In this document: piece by piece, positions 10,253 to 21,241 of the stretch | How positions within the stretch are numbered: the first letter of the stretch is position 1 | How the letters are laid out: every line of letters begins with the position of its first letter | Origin: Cordylochernes scorpioides | Taxonomy: Eukaryota > Arthropoda > Arachnida > Pseudoscorpiones > Chernetidae | Assembly (NCBI GenBank): GCA_030710605.1 | Contig: CP092882.1 | Coordinates: 2,871,319 to 2,935,318 of the forward strand | DNA length: 64,000 nt | Direction of reading: 5' to 3' | The notes under the pieces: generated by a model | Told to the model about the DNA's origin: nothing | What the model saw: the letters and a program-made list of their open reading frames with translations, nothing else | Databases searched by the model: none | Position numbers and translations under genes: made by a program

Positions 10253-10564
10253 ATATGTAATTGTGGTGTATAGCATCAGGTATCTGCTAGGCCTACATGT
10301 AGTCAGAAACCTGAGAGACGGGTATCTGCTATTTAGAATGGTTCTGTCACAGAGAGTAATTAAAAGCCTAATGTGTCCTAATCTGTACAGTATGCAAATA
10401 TTCTTTCAATGCTACATGAGACGACGCTTTACCTGAATTCTTCCCTATTAAGTATGTGTAACGTGAAATGTCTTTGTACAGGTGGTAGGTTCAGTCAATA
10501 CATTCCCTGATATTGTCCATCCGTCGTGTTACCATCTTCCAGGTCTTCTCTATATATATATATA

Positions 10565-11867
10565 CTTGGTGTACCAGGTAAATTGGGACTAACTTTGACA
10601 GTCCATAAAACAAAAACTACTTGAGATTAAAAACTTGTTTTTTTTTTCATTACGTAGCCATATTCATGTAAAATGCAACAGTACATGTGTGCGCAGTGTA
10701 GTGATGAAGAGTAACCGAGAATTTGAAAATCGAGCTGCCATCATCGTTGCTCTGCGCGCCGGAAGGAGCCCCAAAGAGATAGTGGATTTTCTTAAGTTGC
10801 CCAAAACCACTATTTATCGTGTCAAGAAGCAGTTTGATGAGGCCGACAGTAGCAAAGAGGGGATAGCTACAATGAAAAAGCACTCGCGTCGATCGGACAG
10901 GGTAAGAGGCGAAGAATTTGTCAAAAATGTCAAGGAGAAGATTGATGGAAACCCTGGGAAGAGCATGAGGGCCATAGCCAAGGAAATGGACGTTGGCTCT
11001 ATGACAATTGTCAGAACTATCCATGAGGACCTTGGTCTCAAGTCTTATGCCCTTCGGAAAGGTCAGTTGCTGACTGAGAATATGAAGAATAACAGAAAAG
11101 GAAAGGCTGCTGCCCTCCTCAACAACCTGAAACACGACTCTTTTGGCATGCTAAGGTTCTTCTCTGACGAAAAGAACTTTGACGTGGACCAAAAGGTAAA
11201 TCCCAGGAATGATCGCTGGATCTGTAAAGACCCCTCAGAGATACCTGTCGTGATGCACACGAAATTTCCTGCCTCCGTAATGGTCCTTGGCGTTATCAGC
11301 AGTGAAGGTGATGTCATGCCTCCCCATTTCTTTGAGAAGGGCCTTAGGATGAACGCTGACACCTACATCAATGTTCTGGAGATCGTTGTGAAGCCTTGGA
11401 TGGACATGGTGGCCGCAGGAAGGAAGCATGTCTTCCAACAGGACTCAGCTCCAGCCCATAAGGCAAAAAAGACACAATCGTGGCTGACACTTAACGTCCC
11501 TAGTCACTGGGGTCCTGATATTTGGCCCCCTAATTCTCCAGATTGCAATCCCCTCGACTACTATGTATGGGGCGTTGTTGAGAGAGATGTCAACAAAGCT
11601 CCTCATACCACCATCCAGTCTGTCAAGAAAGCAGTTCACACGGTGATGACCCAAATGGACAAGGTCATCGTCGCCAAGGCCTGTGCTTCATTCCGCACTC
11701 GCCTCGAGACTGTTGTAGCTAATAATGGAAACTACATTGAATAAATAAAAACTATATCCTTTTATCTACTACTGTGTCAAATTTCATTCGGATATTTTAA
11801 TTTTTACTTGCAAAAAATTTCAGTTAAAATACCATTGTTGAAATTCCCAATTTACCTGGTACACCAA
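10565..11867 (+). mobile_element. DD37D mariner-type (maT-like) DNA transposon, copy 1
   Basis: Bounded by TTGGTGTACCAGGTAAATTG at the left and its reverse complement at 11843-11867, with TA on both sides (10563-10564, 11868-11869). Length 1303 bp, full-length transposase inside. A second copy lies in opposite orientation at 34250-35555. Confidence 0.9.
10704..11744 (+). CDS. Transposase, IS630/Tc1/mariner superfamily, DD37D
   Basis: 346-residue cut-and-paste transposase. I chose the ATG at 10704 (MKSNREFENRAA); the longer frame upstream is not shared by the second copy. Two N-terminal helix-turn-helix regions bind the inverted repeats: first RSPKEIVDFLKLPKTTIY, then about residues 85-125 with KSMRAIAKEMDVGSMT. 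Catalytic residues are present: D in FFSDEKNFD, D in VFQQDSAPAH and D in NSPDCNPLDYY, with 37 residues between the last two. That spacing defines DD37D (maT) rather than mariner DD34D or Tc1 DD34E. The frame is uninterrupted and differs from the 34374-35414 copy at about seven residues. Both copies are therefore young and could be functional; activity is inference. Confidence 0.93.
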   Translation: MKSNREFENRAAIIVALRAGRSPKEIVDFLKLPKTTIYRVKKQFDEADSSKEGIATMKKHSRRSDRVRGEEFVKNVKEKIDGNPGKSMRAIAKEMDVGSMTIVRTIHEDLGLKSYALRKGQLLTENMKNNRKGKAAALLNNLKHDSFGMLRFFSDEKNFDVDQKVNPRNDRWICKDPSEIPVVMHTKFPASVMVLGVISSEGDVMPPHFFEKGLRMNADTYINVLEIVVKPWMDMVAAGRKHVFQQDSAPAHKAKKTQSWLTLNVPSHWGPDIWPPNSPDCNPLDYYVWGVVERDVNKAPHTTIQSVKKAVHTVMTQMDKVIVAKACASFRTRLETVVANNGNYIE

Positions 11868-11869
11868 TA

Positions 11870-13080
11870 CTTATAATAATAATTTTTGTTTCTATCTCTC
11901 ATCACGTATCCCAAATATTGACAATTGTTTGGTTACGTTCTCAATCCGCTTCTAAGAACCTCGGTGTTGGTAATTTTATCTCTTCTCGATATTCTCAGCC
12001 TTGTTATGTATCATCCCTGCCTTACTGCCGCTGTGATCCAAGATATATTTGTTCTACCGGGTTACGTCTTCTCAGCCAGCCACAATTCTATAAACACATT
12101 CCGCGACTAAGTGAAGTGAACTTCTCCGAAAATAAACATAATATATTGACAAAGAGCCACCAGCAAATTCCATTAGCTCGCCCCGTCAACATCAAGTTTT
12201 GCTGGGAGAGCTATTTTGAAAAACCAACTTCTCTAATTATTGGAGCGTAAGTTAATTAGCTCCAGCGAAGTTAATAAATTCTCGGGGCGTGTGTGTGGAT
12301 TGTCGTTTATATAGACGAGGATCAAGGCTGTAATTAAATGGTATTCAGTAGTTAAGATAATTGTGACATCAGCAATATTTAATTAAGGCTTGGTAGTCGT
12401 AATTAAACTGCGAAGTTTCGCTATGAATAAATTATCTTTGTCAAAGAAAGAAATATTGTGTTTTATGGCTGGCCGTTCATCAAACTCTTCCCCAGATCAC
12501 ATCTGGACAGATTCTATGCACGAAGACACCTCGATCAGTGTAGAGTACGGCCAAAGATGTGCCGCCTTATTGTTTAAGATACAACACCTTAACGAAATCA
12601 CAGATAAGCAAACACTTTACAAGAACATGTACCAATTTTAACGGTGTCTGAATAAATCAGCTCTACACTGACTACATTTAACTTTACATAACTTCTTTCA
12701 TTAAAAAGATAAAGCTGCCTGTGCCTCTCCCAACATTTCAGATAGAATCCCAGAATTCCCCGGTAACAGGATACGCCGGGAAGTGATTAAATCGATGTTG
12801 TGTAGCTATGTAACTCCCAACCATAAAATTCCTCGCGATACCTTTACACGATCCCACGATTACAATCTCTCGTTTGTGAAGTGAGCTCGGCGCTATGAAG
12901 TGTCTCATCAGTACAGAGATAATGGGGTCACCGGTCCACTCAATGTTCTCTTGCCTGGCTTCCATGATTTGTCATGGAGTTTAAGACACAGACCTTACAA
13001 AGGTATCTTTCACTCTATATGAATGCCGGCCAGACAACCTCGATATCTGAACCAATAAGATAGTTACGCTTATTATATCT
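11870..13080. other. No gene recognised
   Basis: Moderately AT-rich, apparently single-copy sequence with several short open frames (for example 11918-12250 and 12738-12965) that show no recognisable domain or splice context. Left as unassigned. Confidence 0.4.
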
Positions 13081-13290
13081 TTTATTATTATTATCCCTAG
13101 TACACGTGTACAGGCCAAGATGATGAGTGGTAGTTGGTGACTCCTTTTACTGTAATTGCATCACATATTTACACGTGTAGACGGAAGTTTGACTTTTGCA
13201 CTTGCAAGTGTGCCAGATTGCCTTTTAGTTACTTGCACTCACTGATGGGGTTGGACTTTTGTAAAAATCGGGGGCCATTGAAGCAATTTC
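13081..13290 (-). mobile_element. tRNA-derived SINE, 5'-truncated old copy
   Basis: Matches the body of the SINE at 63197-63519. Landmarks are CCCTAGTACACGTGTACAGGCC at the tail side, CATATTTACACGTGTAGAC, CTTGCAAGTGTGCCAGA, GTTACTTGCACTCACTG and GGGGTTGGACTTTTGTAA. The tRNA-like head is absent and there are many substitutions. Confidence 0.7.
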
Positions 13291-13430
13291 TTCAGAAAAA
13301 AATGCGGATCCCGGGGCGTGTGGCTGTCGAAATTATAAACGGTTCATACCTCTCCTTCACCTACCTACCTCAATAAAATACATGGAAGGTTTGTATACAA
13401 GGTATGTCCTAAATATAGGTTAGTTTGTCT

Positions 13431-13895
13431 TTATCGGCTTGAGAATTCGAGAAAGTGACTTAGGAAACCTGCAAGTCTTGAAACAAACTTCAAATAAATG
13501 CGAACAACAGGTTGTCACAGAGCTTGGCTGTCGAAATATCAGCAGAGAAATACTATCCTCAGGAAACAGGAGCTGTGGTCCTGAGAGTCTTGGCGGCGAC
13601 TCAAGTTTGTTTATCTCAAGTGATGCCTGGAACTGAAGCGTCTTCGACTTGCCTGTCTGTGGAAGAAGAGTTGAAGAGTTTGTTGATAAGACAGCACGGG
13701 GCCACAGAATGCCTACAGAGATGGTGCTGTGGAACAATTATGTTTTACTTTATTTCCAACTATGGACCACATTTACTGATTGATCTCGTGAAGAATATTT
13801 ACAATTCTACAGGCAGATTCTTTCACAGAGAGAAACTTTTAAAATCCAGACAAGAGATAGCATATAGAATATACAAACATATGGCACAATACTAA
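13431..13895 (+). other. Open reading region, unrecognised
   Basis: A 127-codon open frame (13512-13895) in less AT-rich DNA, overlapped by open frames in other phases and on the other strand. No motif, signal peptide or transmembrane segment is evident. I cannot tell whether it is an exon or chance. Confidence 0.25.
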
Positions 13896-14320
13896 CTTCT
13901 GAGTAAACCGAACAATTCTTCTTCAAAACATAACACAACAAAATAAGCTTTGTCTTGTGATATTTCCAAATGAAATACAAATTGTACTTCTATCACCATT
14001 CAATATCATGTGTAATATTTCATTCTTTTTATTTATTTTACTTAGTACTCTTTCAATGAAAACTGTTCGATACTTTACGTAACCAGCCTAAACGCTGATT
14101 GGTCCAACATGAGAGTCCTGTAAGACATCATCTTAATCAACCTGGACTATGTAATTATCAAGCAAGGGGATTTTTACTCCAATTATACCTCCTCCCGCCG
14201 TATTTTAATTAAAGTTTTCCATTTTCCCAATATTGAAGTCGACATTTGACTCCCTCTGTACGGCAGCTCACTGGCTGTTATACAATAATGGTTCAATTCT
14301 GGTTGCTCGGTAAGTCATCA

Positions 14321-15782
14321 TTTGGTATGTATGTTAATTAATTTTCATAATTAATAATATGTTATATATTTTTATTTTCGCACATCACATCACCGTACAA
14401 AGACCACGCTACAAAGAGCAATCGATAAAGAGAACTCCCACCACAGTAGGTACAGGTCGTAGAACTCCCAGTTTACACAGAAACAATTGTACGAACAGCC
14501 ATCCTATATACGGTTTATAATCTTTTAGCGTCCTCTCGTTGATTTATCTCAGCCGGGAGAAAGACGCGGGCGCTATATTTAATCGATAATCCTGCTAATT
14601 AATATCCCATCATTCATCGTTATTTGTAGCTTTGATAAAAGCAACTGGCATTCTCTTATGAAACTTCCTTAACTTCTTTCTATTTTAAGTTAGACAGCGT
14701 CAAGAAATCGATGGATGGAGGGCAGAAATCTATCATTGCCTGTCGTACCTATGGAGTGTTCTATCAGATGATATATATCTATATATATAAAATTGAATGT
14801 CTGTGTGTGTGTGTGTGTCCTCTATGGATTCAAAAACCATACATCCAATCGCCGTGAAATATTGGGATATTATTAGGTATATCGCCGGAAAGGTTTACGA
14901 AAAATAATTTCTTAAATATCTTTAATATCCTTAGAGTTATTTGCAGATTTGTAGCTTTAACTCGCAAGCAACGCCACCATTGAGACCGAGATAGGCTTAG
15001 GTTTTGGTCCACGCCTGATGACCTTGAGTCTTTCAGGGCTAATATATTAAGTTTGGTATGTATGTTAATTAATTTTCATAATTAATAATATGTTATATAT
15101 TTTTATTTTCGCACATCACATCACCGTACAAAGACCACGCTACAAAGAGCAATCGATAAAGAGAACTCCCACCACAGTAGGTACAGGTCGTAGAACTCCC
15201 AGTTTACACAGAAACAATTGTACGAACAGCCATCCTATATACGGTTTATAATCTTTTAGCGTCCTCTCGTTGATTTATCTCAGCCGGGAGAAAGACGCGG
15301 GCGCTATATTTAATCGATAATCCTGCTAATTAATATCCCATCATTCATCGTTATTTGTAGCTTTGATAAAAGCAACTGGCATTCTCTTATGAAACTTCCT
15401 TAACTTCTTTCTATTTTAAGTTAGACAGCGTCAAGAAATCGATGGATGGAGGGCAGAAATCTATCATTGCCTGTCGTACCTATGGAGTGTTCTATCAGAT
15501 GATATATATCTATATATATAAAATTGAATGTCTGTGTGTGTGTGTGTGTCCTCTATGGATTCAAAAACCATACATCCAATCGCCGTGAAATATTGGGATA
15601 TTATTAGGTATATCGCCGGAAAGGTTTACGAAAAATAATTTCTTAAATATCTTTAATATCCTTAGAGTTATTTGCAGATTTGTAGCTTTAACTCGCAAGC
15701 AACGCCACCATTGAGACCGAGATAGGCTTAGGTTTTGGTCCACGCCTGATGACCTTGAGTCTTTCAGGGCTAATATATTAAG
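14321..15782. repeat. Perfect 731-bp tandem duplication
   Basis: 14321-15051 and 15052-15782 read the same base for base as far as I can follow. The period is fixed at 731 by TTTGGTATGTATGTTAATTA at 14321 and 15052. The right part of each unit (from about 14781 and 15512) is a Helitron 5' region: TCTATATATATAAAATTGAA, a (TG)n run, and CCGCCGGAAAGG-like internal sequence, also found at 16728 onward. Either a very recent duplication or an assembly duplication. Confidence 0.9.
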
Positions 15783-16727
15783 TAAAACTAATTCAAATAT
15801 TAGTGCTTTAGTGCTATCTCCTTGAGGTTACAGATTTAAAAGTTTATTTTCTAAATTTAGATTTATAAGAAACATATTTTATTTTAAGTATTATACTTTA
15901 TGAAACATATTTTATTTTAAGTATTGTACTTTATTTTAAAAAGTTTAGATAATTGTGCAAGACGATATATATGATATATAAAAATCAAAAGAAATACTGA
16001 GTATCGTTTAAATATACAATTCAGATAAATATAAGTGCGATACTAAAAATTAAATTTTAACAACACCGCGTTACCGGTTACCGATTTAAAAGTTTATTTT
16101 TAAGTATTGTACTTTATTTTAAAAAGTTTAAATAATTGTGCAGGACGATATATATGATATATAAAAATCAAAAGAAATACTGAGTATTGTTTAAATACAG
16201 AATTTGAATAAATATAAATGCGATACAAAAAATTAAAATTTGGGAAGAAATTATTAAAGGTATATATATAATAGGTAAATTATTAAATTATTTAAATTAA
16301 AAATATTTAAATTAAAATTTGGGATATTATTAGGTGTATCCCCGGAAAGGTTTTCGACAAATAAGTAAAACTAATTCAAATACAGTAGAACTTGGATAAT
16401 TCGAACTTCTTTAATTCGAAAACCTCTTTAATTCGAATATTTATATTGGTCCCTAGAATTTCTTATAAATAGAATTTCCGTTTTTAATTCGAATTTTTGG
16501 ATAATTCGAATTTTTTTTATGGTCCCTTGGGGTTCGAATTATCCAAGTTCGACTGTATTAGTGCTTTAGTGCTATCTCCTTGGGGTTACCGATTTAAAAG
16601 TTTATTTTCTAATTTTAGATTTATAAGAAACATATTTTATTTTAAGTATTATACTTTATGAAACATATTTTATTTTAAGTGTTGTACTTTATTTTAAAAA
16701 GTTTAAATAATTGTGCAAGACGATATA
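15783..16727 (+). repeat. Helitron-derived internal sequence, rearranged and partly duplicated
   Basis: AGTAAAACTAATTCAAATAT followed by TTAGTGCTTTAGTGCTATC occurs at 15782 and again, split by a MITE, at 16366-16580. The phrase AAGTTTATTTT...AAGTATTxTACTTTATTTTAA recurs three times. GATATTATTAGGTGTATCCC at 16323 is the phrase seen inside the Helitron at 16728. This looks like several overlapping copies of a non-autonomous Helitron. No coding capacity. Confidence 0.55.
16383..16555. mobile_element. pogo/Tigger-type MITE
   Basis: 173 bp with inverted ends CAGTAGAACTTGGATAATTC and its near reverse complement ATCCAAGTTCGACTG, flanked by TA on both sides. Removing it with one TA restores AATTCAAATATTAGTGCTTT, which is exactly the uninterrupted version at 15790. 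Ends of this type are characteristic of pogo-like MITEs. Confidence 0.85.
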
Positions 16728-17610
16728 TCTCTATATATAAAATTGAATGTCTGTGTGTGTGTGTGTGTCTGTGTGTCCTCTATGGATTCAAAAACCATAC
16801 ATCCAATCGCCGTGAAATTTTGGGATATTATTAGGCGTATCCCCGGAAAGGTTTACGAAAAATAATTTCTTGAATATCTTGAATATCCTTAGAGATATTT
16901 GCAGATTTGTAGCTTTAACTCGCAAGCAGCGCCATCTTGCAACGGAGATCTTCCCCTCCCCCCCCCCCCCCCCCCTCCTCCCCCTTTTCCGGCCGCCGGC
17001 CAGTTGGTTGGACAGTCCAAGTTCCCGCCGACCAATCAGAGGGATCAAGAGCCCCCCCCTCGTCCGGCCGCCGGCCAATCAGAGTGATCAAGAGGTCCTG
17101 GCGCGCGGGGGGCGGGTGACCTCCGGGAACTACGTCCATCTTCCATAAACGACCATGATTTTATTCAACTTATCGAGTATTTTTCAAAGGACCGGGAAAA
17201 TATGTTCATTAGATAAAACGATGATTTTGTAATGTATAAAATTTGGAAAGACAAAATTCAGGAAGACACGGCACACAGGGACCGGGAAAAAATAATCACT
17301 TTATCGAGAGATTCACGACCATGACTTTATTCAACCTATCGAGTATTTTTCAAGGGACCGGGAAAATATGTTCACTAGATAAAACGATGATTTTGTAATG
17401 TAGAAAATTATGAAAGACAAAATTCAGGATGACACGGCACACAGGGACCGGGAAAAAATGTTCACTTTATCGAGAGATTCAAATTTACGAGTTTCAAATT
17501 ATCAAAATATATCTTTTTTTATAAGTTTATATAAAATTATTTTAACAAATGTTCGTTAGACAAACCTTTACTCGGGTAAAACCTCGGGCGAAGCCGGGTA
17601 CGTCCGCTAG
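16728..17610 (+). mobile_element. Non-autonomous Helitron
   Basis: Begins TCTCTATATATAAAATTGAA after an A and ends GTACGTCCGCTAG before a T. The terminal hairpin CCTCGGGCGAAGCCGGG lies about 12 bases inside the end, as expected for Helitron 3' termini (TC...CTAG inserted between A and T). No helicase coding. Internally it holds a C-tract and GC-rich segment (16957-17120) and two copies of a 166-bp unit (starts 17151 and 17317). Confidence 0.85.
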
Positions 17611-17616
17611 TATAAA

Positions 17617-17795
17617 TATAAAACATATGCATATATTGGATTTATAATTATTTTATTGTTCCAATATTTCGGGGGGCAACTCGCCTCTCTTTATCGAGAA
17701 TGTTTGTGATAAAGGGAGGCGAGTTGCCCATCGAAATATTGGAACAATAAAATAATTATAAATCCAATATATGCATATTTTGTAATACAATTTTA
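17617..17795. repeat. Fold-back element, PLE-type family A, short copy
   Basis: Arms 17627-17704 and 17706-17787 share CGAAATATTGGAACAATAAA with 207-837 but lack that copy's long inner portion. Abuts the Helitron 3' end at 17610. Confidence 0.8.
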
Positions 17796-18479
17796 ATTAT
17801 GGATTGCTCAATCTTCAAAATATATAAATATAGCTCATTTAAAAGCAATAACTTGTCTTGTAGCCGGGATTTCAGAGTGGGTTGTCCACTTCTGTAGGTC
17901 CTCTCGCGCCATCCATCCCCACCTACCATCTCATTGATGGTCCTCTCACTACCAGTCAGTCACTGACTGTGATAGTCCAACGGCTATCTCTCTGTTACTC
18001 TCCTATATTTAGGATGTTACATCTCTGAAGAGAGATTTTTATATCCCCCCGTCACTGGGACACAACATGTATACCCCGAGGTTCAGCCATTTCCGCAGAG
18101 CCATTTATAAGACTTGGGGAGGGAAATCGGAGCAAACTCCGTCTGATAACATTTCTACACGCTTGCCTTTGTCGACGTGTTTTGTCATTTACAATATCAG
18201 CGAGGCCGAAATATAAAATCAATGTTCATATTGAAGTTACAAAAGTTGAGCGGAACTCCTACCAACAAGTATAATTCTGTAAATTTGGAGTTTATAATGA
18301 TCGAAACGTGTTCCAGCCTGATGGAGATCTCCCTATAAGTCCCCGTTATACCCTAGGATGCCAGGGTCCAAAACATGTTGAATACTGTCCTCAAAGTCCA
18401 TAGTTTCGTTAAATACTAAGAATCCTTCCAAGGATACATAAGCAGAAGCGTCCAATACAATGATAGAGCGACCTGGTAG
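17796..18479. other. No gene recognised
   Basis: Starts with the family-A tail (ATTATGGATTGCTC at 17799). The remainder is unique-looking; no domain, RNA or transposon end was identified. Confidence 0.4.
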
Positions 18480-18570
18480 ATTAAACTGGCGAAACCGCAG
18501 GAAGGATTCACCACTGATGAGCTTTCCCATATTTTTCATCGCAGTGAGGAGAGTGAAGGATTTGCTTTTA
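18480..18570 (+). repeat. Hammerhead-core repeat, copy
   Basis: ATTAAACTGGCGAAACCGCA, then GGATTCACCACTGATGAG, then CATCGCAGTGAGG: the same order as at 3771. The segment after CTGATGAG is diverged. Confidence 0.6.
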
Positions 18571-19274
18571 ATTCGCGCTAAATATATTCATGGCATGAAC
18601 ACGTGATATAAGAAATTTCCAACTTTGTAAGGAATCAATGTTTACCTCGCTCTCTAAGAATAGACTTGTTGTAAGCTATGGAAATATATATTTATTTCCC
18701 TATACGGAAGCACAGACAGTCCCTAAGTGGAATCAAATAAAATGCGATTCTCATCAATTATTAAGAGCAGTCGCTACCATGATTATCATGGCTGCCGGTA
18801 CCACGTGTACTTGGAATATATAGCGTTTTAAAACGCTTCATACAAACCATTCTTCTCAAAGGAGTACTGCAACAAGGAAATTGCGTCTAAAAAAAAAGAG
18901 AGAAAAAAAAAAGATAAATGGTTCATTCAGCCCAGATTTAATTTGATTTCAATCTTCCTCCAAGGTAACCAAATTGATTCCTTTCGTAGAAAGGAACGTT
19001 AATAGAAGAAATTCTTTTAACAACGAGAGCTCAACTTGACACAGAATAATTCAGAGAAGAAAGAAAGAAAAAACAATTATAAAATAAGAATTTTAACAAA
19101 GAAAGAAAGAAAAAATCGGCATCCCTGTATTATTATAACACACAGAGTAGTGGTCTGTGATCGATCAATTCCTGTAATAATCCCGTGTTTAATTAGCGCT
19201 CTGCGATCTTATTTATGTTAGTAATTAATTTTGACTCTTGTGACTCCGCATTAGGGGGCTCAAATCAAATCTAA
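18571..19274. other. No gene; small SINE fragment at 18770-18815
   Basis: GCAGTCGCTACCATGATTAT followed by GGTACCACGTGTACTTGG at 18769-18815 matches the tail-proximal part of the tRNA-derived SINE. Otherwise low-complexity A/G-rich DNA. Confidence 0.5.
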
Positions 19275-19884
19275 TTTAGCGCGCCAATTGCGATGTTATG
19301 TAAATTCTTTGAACACACACAATTTATTAAATTTGATATATTTACATGGGAATTTCTCATGGTTTAAATCTCAGTATATATATATATGTATGGTGTATTC
19401 ACCCGCTGAAACGTGATCAGCCAATCAACGAGCAATGCTTTTTTAGCTCAATGTTTGCATTGAAAAAGTAAGTAATACATTAAATATAAGATCGTTTGCT
19501 CGAATCTCTAATTATGTTACAAAACAAACGTAAATTTATGTATAAAAGAGAACAATCCCTCGAAATATTTTGATTAAAAAAAACGTTTTTCTTTCACAGA
19601 CCCAGGTACGTCTTTTTTACATGAATCTATATTCGATGGATTAACTCAAGCTAGATATATTTCGTCAATGTATGTACACGGAGAAACAGTCTTACAGACT
19701 TGATCTGGGCGTTTTTTAAATGGTTATTTTGTTTTGACATGGTTTAGGAAAAATAGTACAAATGTGATATTGTACTGGGATAAGGTTCATAAAATAAGAA
19801 AAAGACATCTCCTTATCGTGCAACTAAAAGTTTCTGAAGCTGATGAAAGCGATCACGCGGGTGAATACACCATACATATATATA

Positions 19885-21204
19885 CGAGGTGTGTTCAAAA
19901 GGTATCGCGACTTTTGAATTTTCGCGGGTTACGTATATTCGAATTTCGATCTTTTTGTGGCTTTATGTTGGTACTCATGTCTCTCACTTATGCCGACAAG
20001 CTCGGCCATTTTGAATGTTCACTTAATTGTTGACAGCTGCTTTGCTTGTAGGTGTTTTGGATCGTCTTCGATTTTTACCTATTAAAAAAATGGATCAAAG
20101 AACCTGTATCAAATTTTGTGTGAAAAACGAAATTAAGTGCGCGGATGCATTCCGAATGTTGACTGTGGCATACGGAGAAGCTACCTAGGACCGAAGCAAC
20201 GTTTATCGGTGGTACAAAATGTTCTCAGAAGGCCGAGAAGATGTGAACGACGAAGAGCGTGCCGGACGCCCGAGCACTTCAACAACAGACGAAAAAATTA
20301 ATGAAGTGGAGAAAATGATATTGGCCAATCGTCGAATCACCGTTAGAGGAGTTGCTGAGGACCTAAACATATCGATTGGCTCGTGCCTTTCGATTTCTAT
20401 CAATGATTTGGGCATGAGACGGGTCGCCGCGAAATTCGTACCAAAATTGCTCAATTGCGACCAAAAATAGCATCGCATGAACATTGCTAATGAGATGTTG
20501 GACTCTGTCCGCGACGACCCAAATTTGCTCCAGAGGGTCATAACTGGTGACGAAGCGTGGGTTTATGGTTATGACGTGGAAACCAAAGCTCAATCATCTC
20601 AATGGAAGCTGCCGCACGAACCAAGACCGAAAAAAGCGCGCCAAGTTCGGTCGAATGTGAAAGGTTTGCTGACAGTTTTCTTCGATTGCAGGGTGGTGGT
20701 GCATCATGAGTTCTTGCCACAGGATAGAATGGTCAATAAGGAATATTACCTGCAAGTTATGCGCAATTTGCGCGAAGCAATCCGCCAGAAACGCCCGGAT
20801 TTGTGGAAGAACAAAAATTGGCTTTTGCACCACGATAACGCCCCTGCTCACACATCGTTGCTTGTGCGCGACTTTTTGGCCAAACACAACACACTAATGA
20901 TGCCGCAGCCACCGTATTCCCCAGATCTGGCCCCCTGTGACTTTTTCTTGTTCCCTAAACTGAAGAGGCCCATGAAAGGACGACGTTACGCTACGCTTGA
21001 CGAGATAAAGACGGAATCGAAGGAGGAGCTGGAAAAGATTTTTAAAAATGATTTTTTGAAGTGCTTCGAAGATTGGAAAAACAGTTGGCACAAGTGTATA
21101 ATATCTCATGGGGATCACTTTGAAGGGGACAAAATAGGTATTCATGAATAAATAAATAATTTTTGAAAAACACAAAAGTCGCGATACTTTTTGAACACAT
21201 CTCG
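19885..21204 (+). mobile_element. mariner (DD34D) transposon
   Basis: Ends CGAGGTGTGTTCAAAAGGTA and its near reverse complement at 21175-21204, flanked by TA (19883-19884, 21205-21206). It sits inside the right arm of the surrounding fold-back element, which reads continuously once the insertion is removed. Carries a disrupted transposase. Confidence 0.92.
20090..21151 (+). pseudogene. mariner transposase, two in-frame stops
   Basis: 353 codons plus stop when read through from the ATG at 20090 (MDQRTCIKFCVKNE). This is close to the usual mariner length of about 345-350. It is a DDE/D cut-and-paste transposase. The N-terminal helix-turn-helix half contains VNDEERAGRPST. The catalytic core has TGDEAWVYGYD (first D), HHDNAPAHTS (second D) and YSPDLAPCDFF (third D), with 34 residues between the last two, which defines mariner. 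TAG codons at 20186-20188 and 20468-20470 interrupt an otherwise single frame; both are point changes, not frameshifts. All three catalytic aspartates survive, so the copy is inactive but young. No intron or start anomaly is seen. Confidence 0.93.
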
Positions 21205-21241
21205 TATATACTGAGATTTAAACGTTGAGATGTAAATATAT

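Noticed and set aside
11918-12250. 110-codon plus-strand open frame just after the DD37D transposon
   Set aside because: Outside the transposon ends, overlapped by frames in other phases, no recognisable domain.
13431-13895. Host exon call for the 127-codon frame
   Set aside because: No codon bias like the KCNE-like exon and competing open frames on both strands; left as unassigned.
16788-17148. Proline- and glycine-rich open frames on both strands
   Set aside because: Produced by the C-run and GC-rich block in the Helitron; frames in all phases are similarly biased.
20894-21175. Minus-strand open frames across the mariner gene
   Set aside because: Shadows of the mariner transposase frame.
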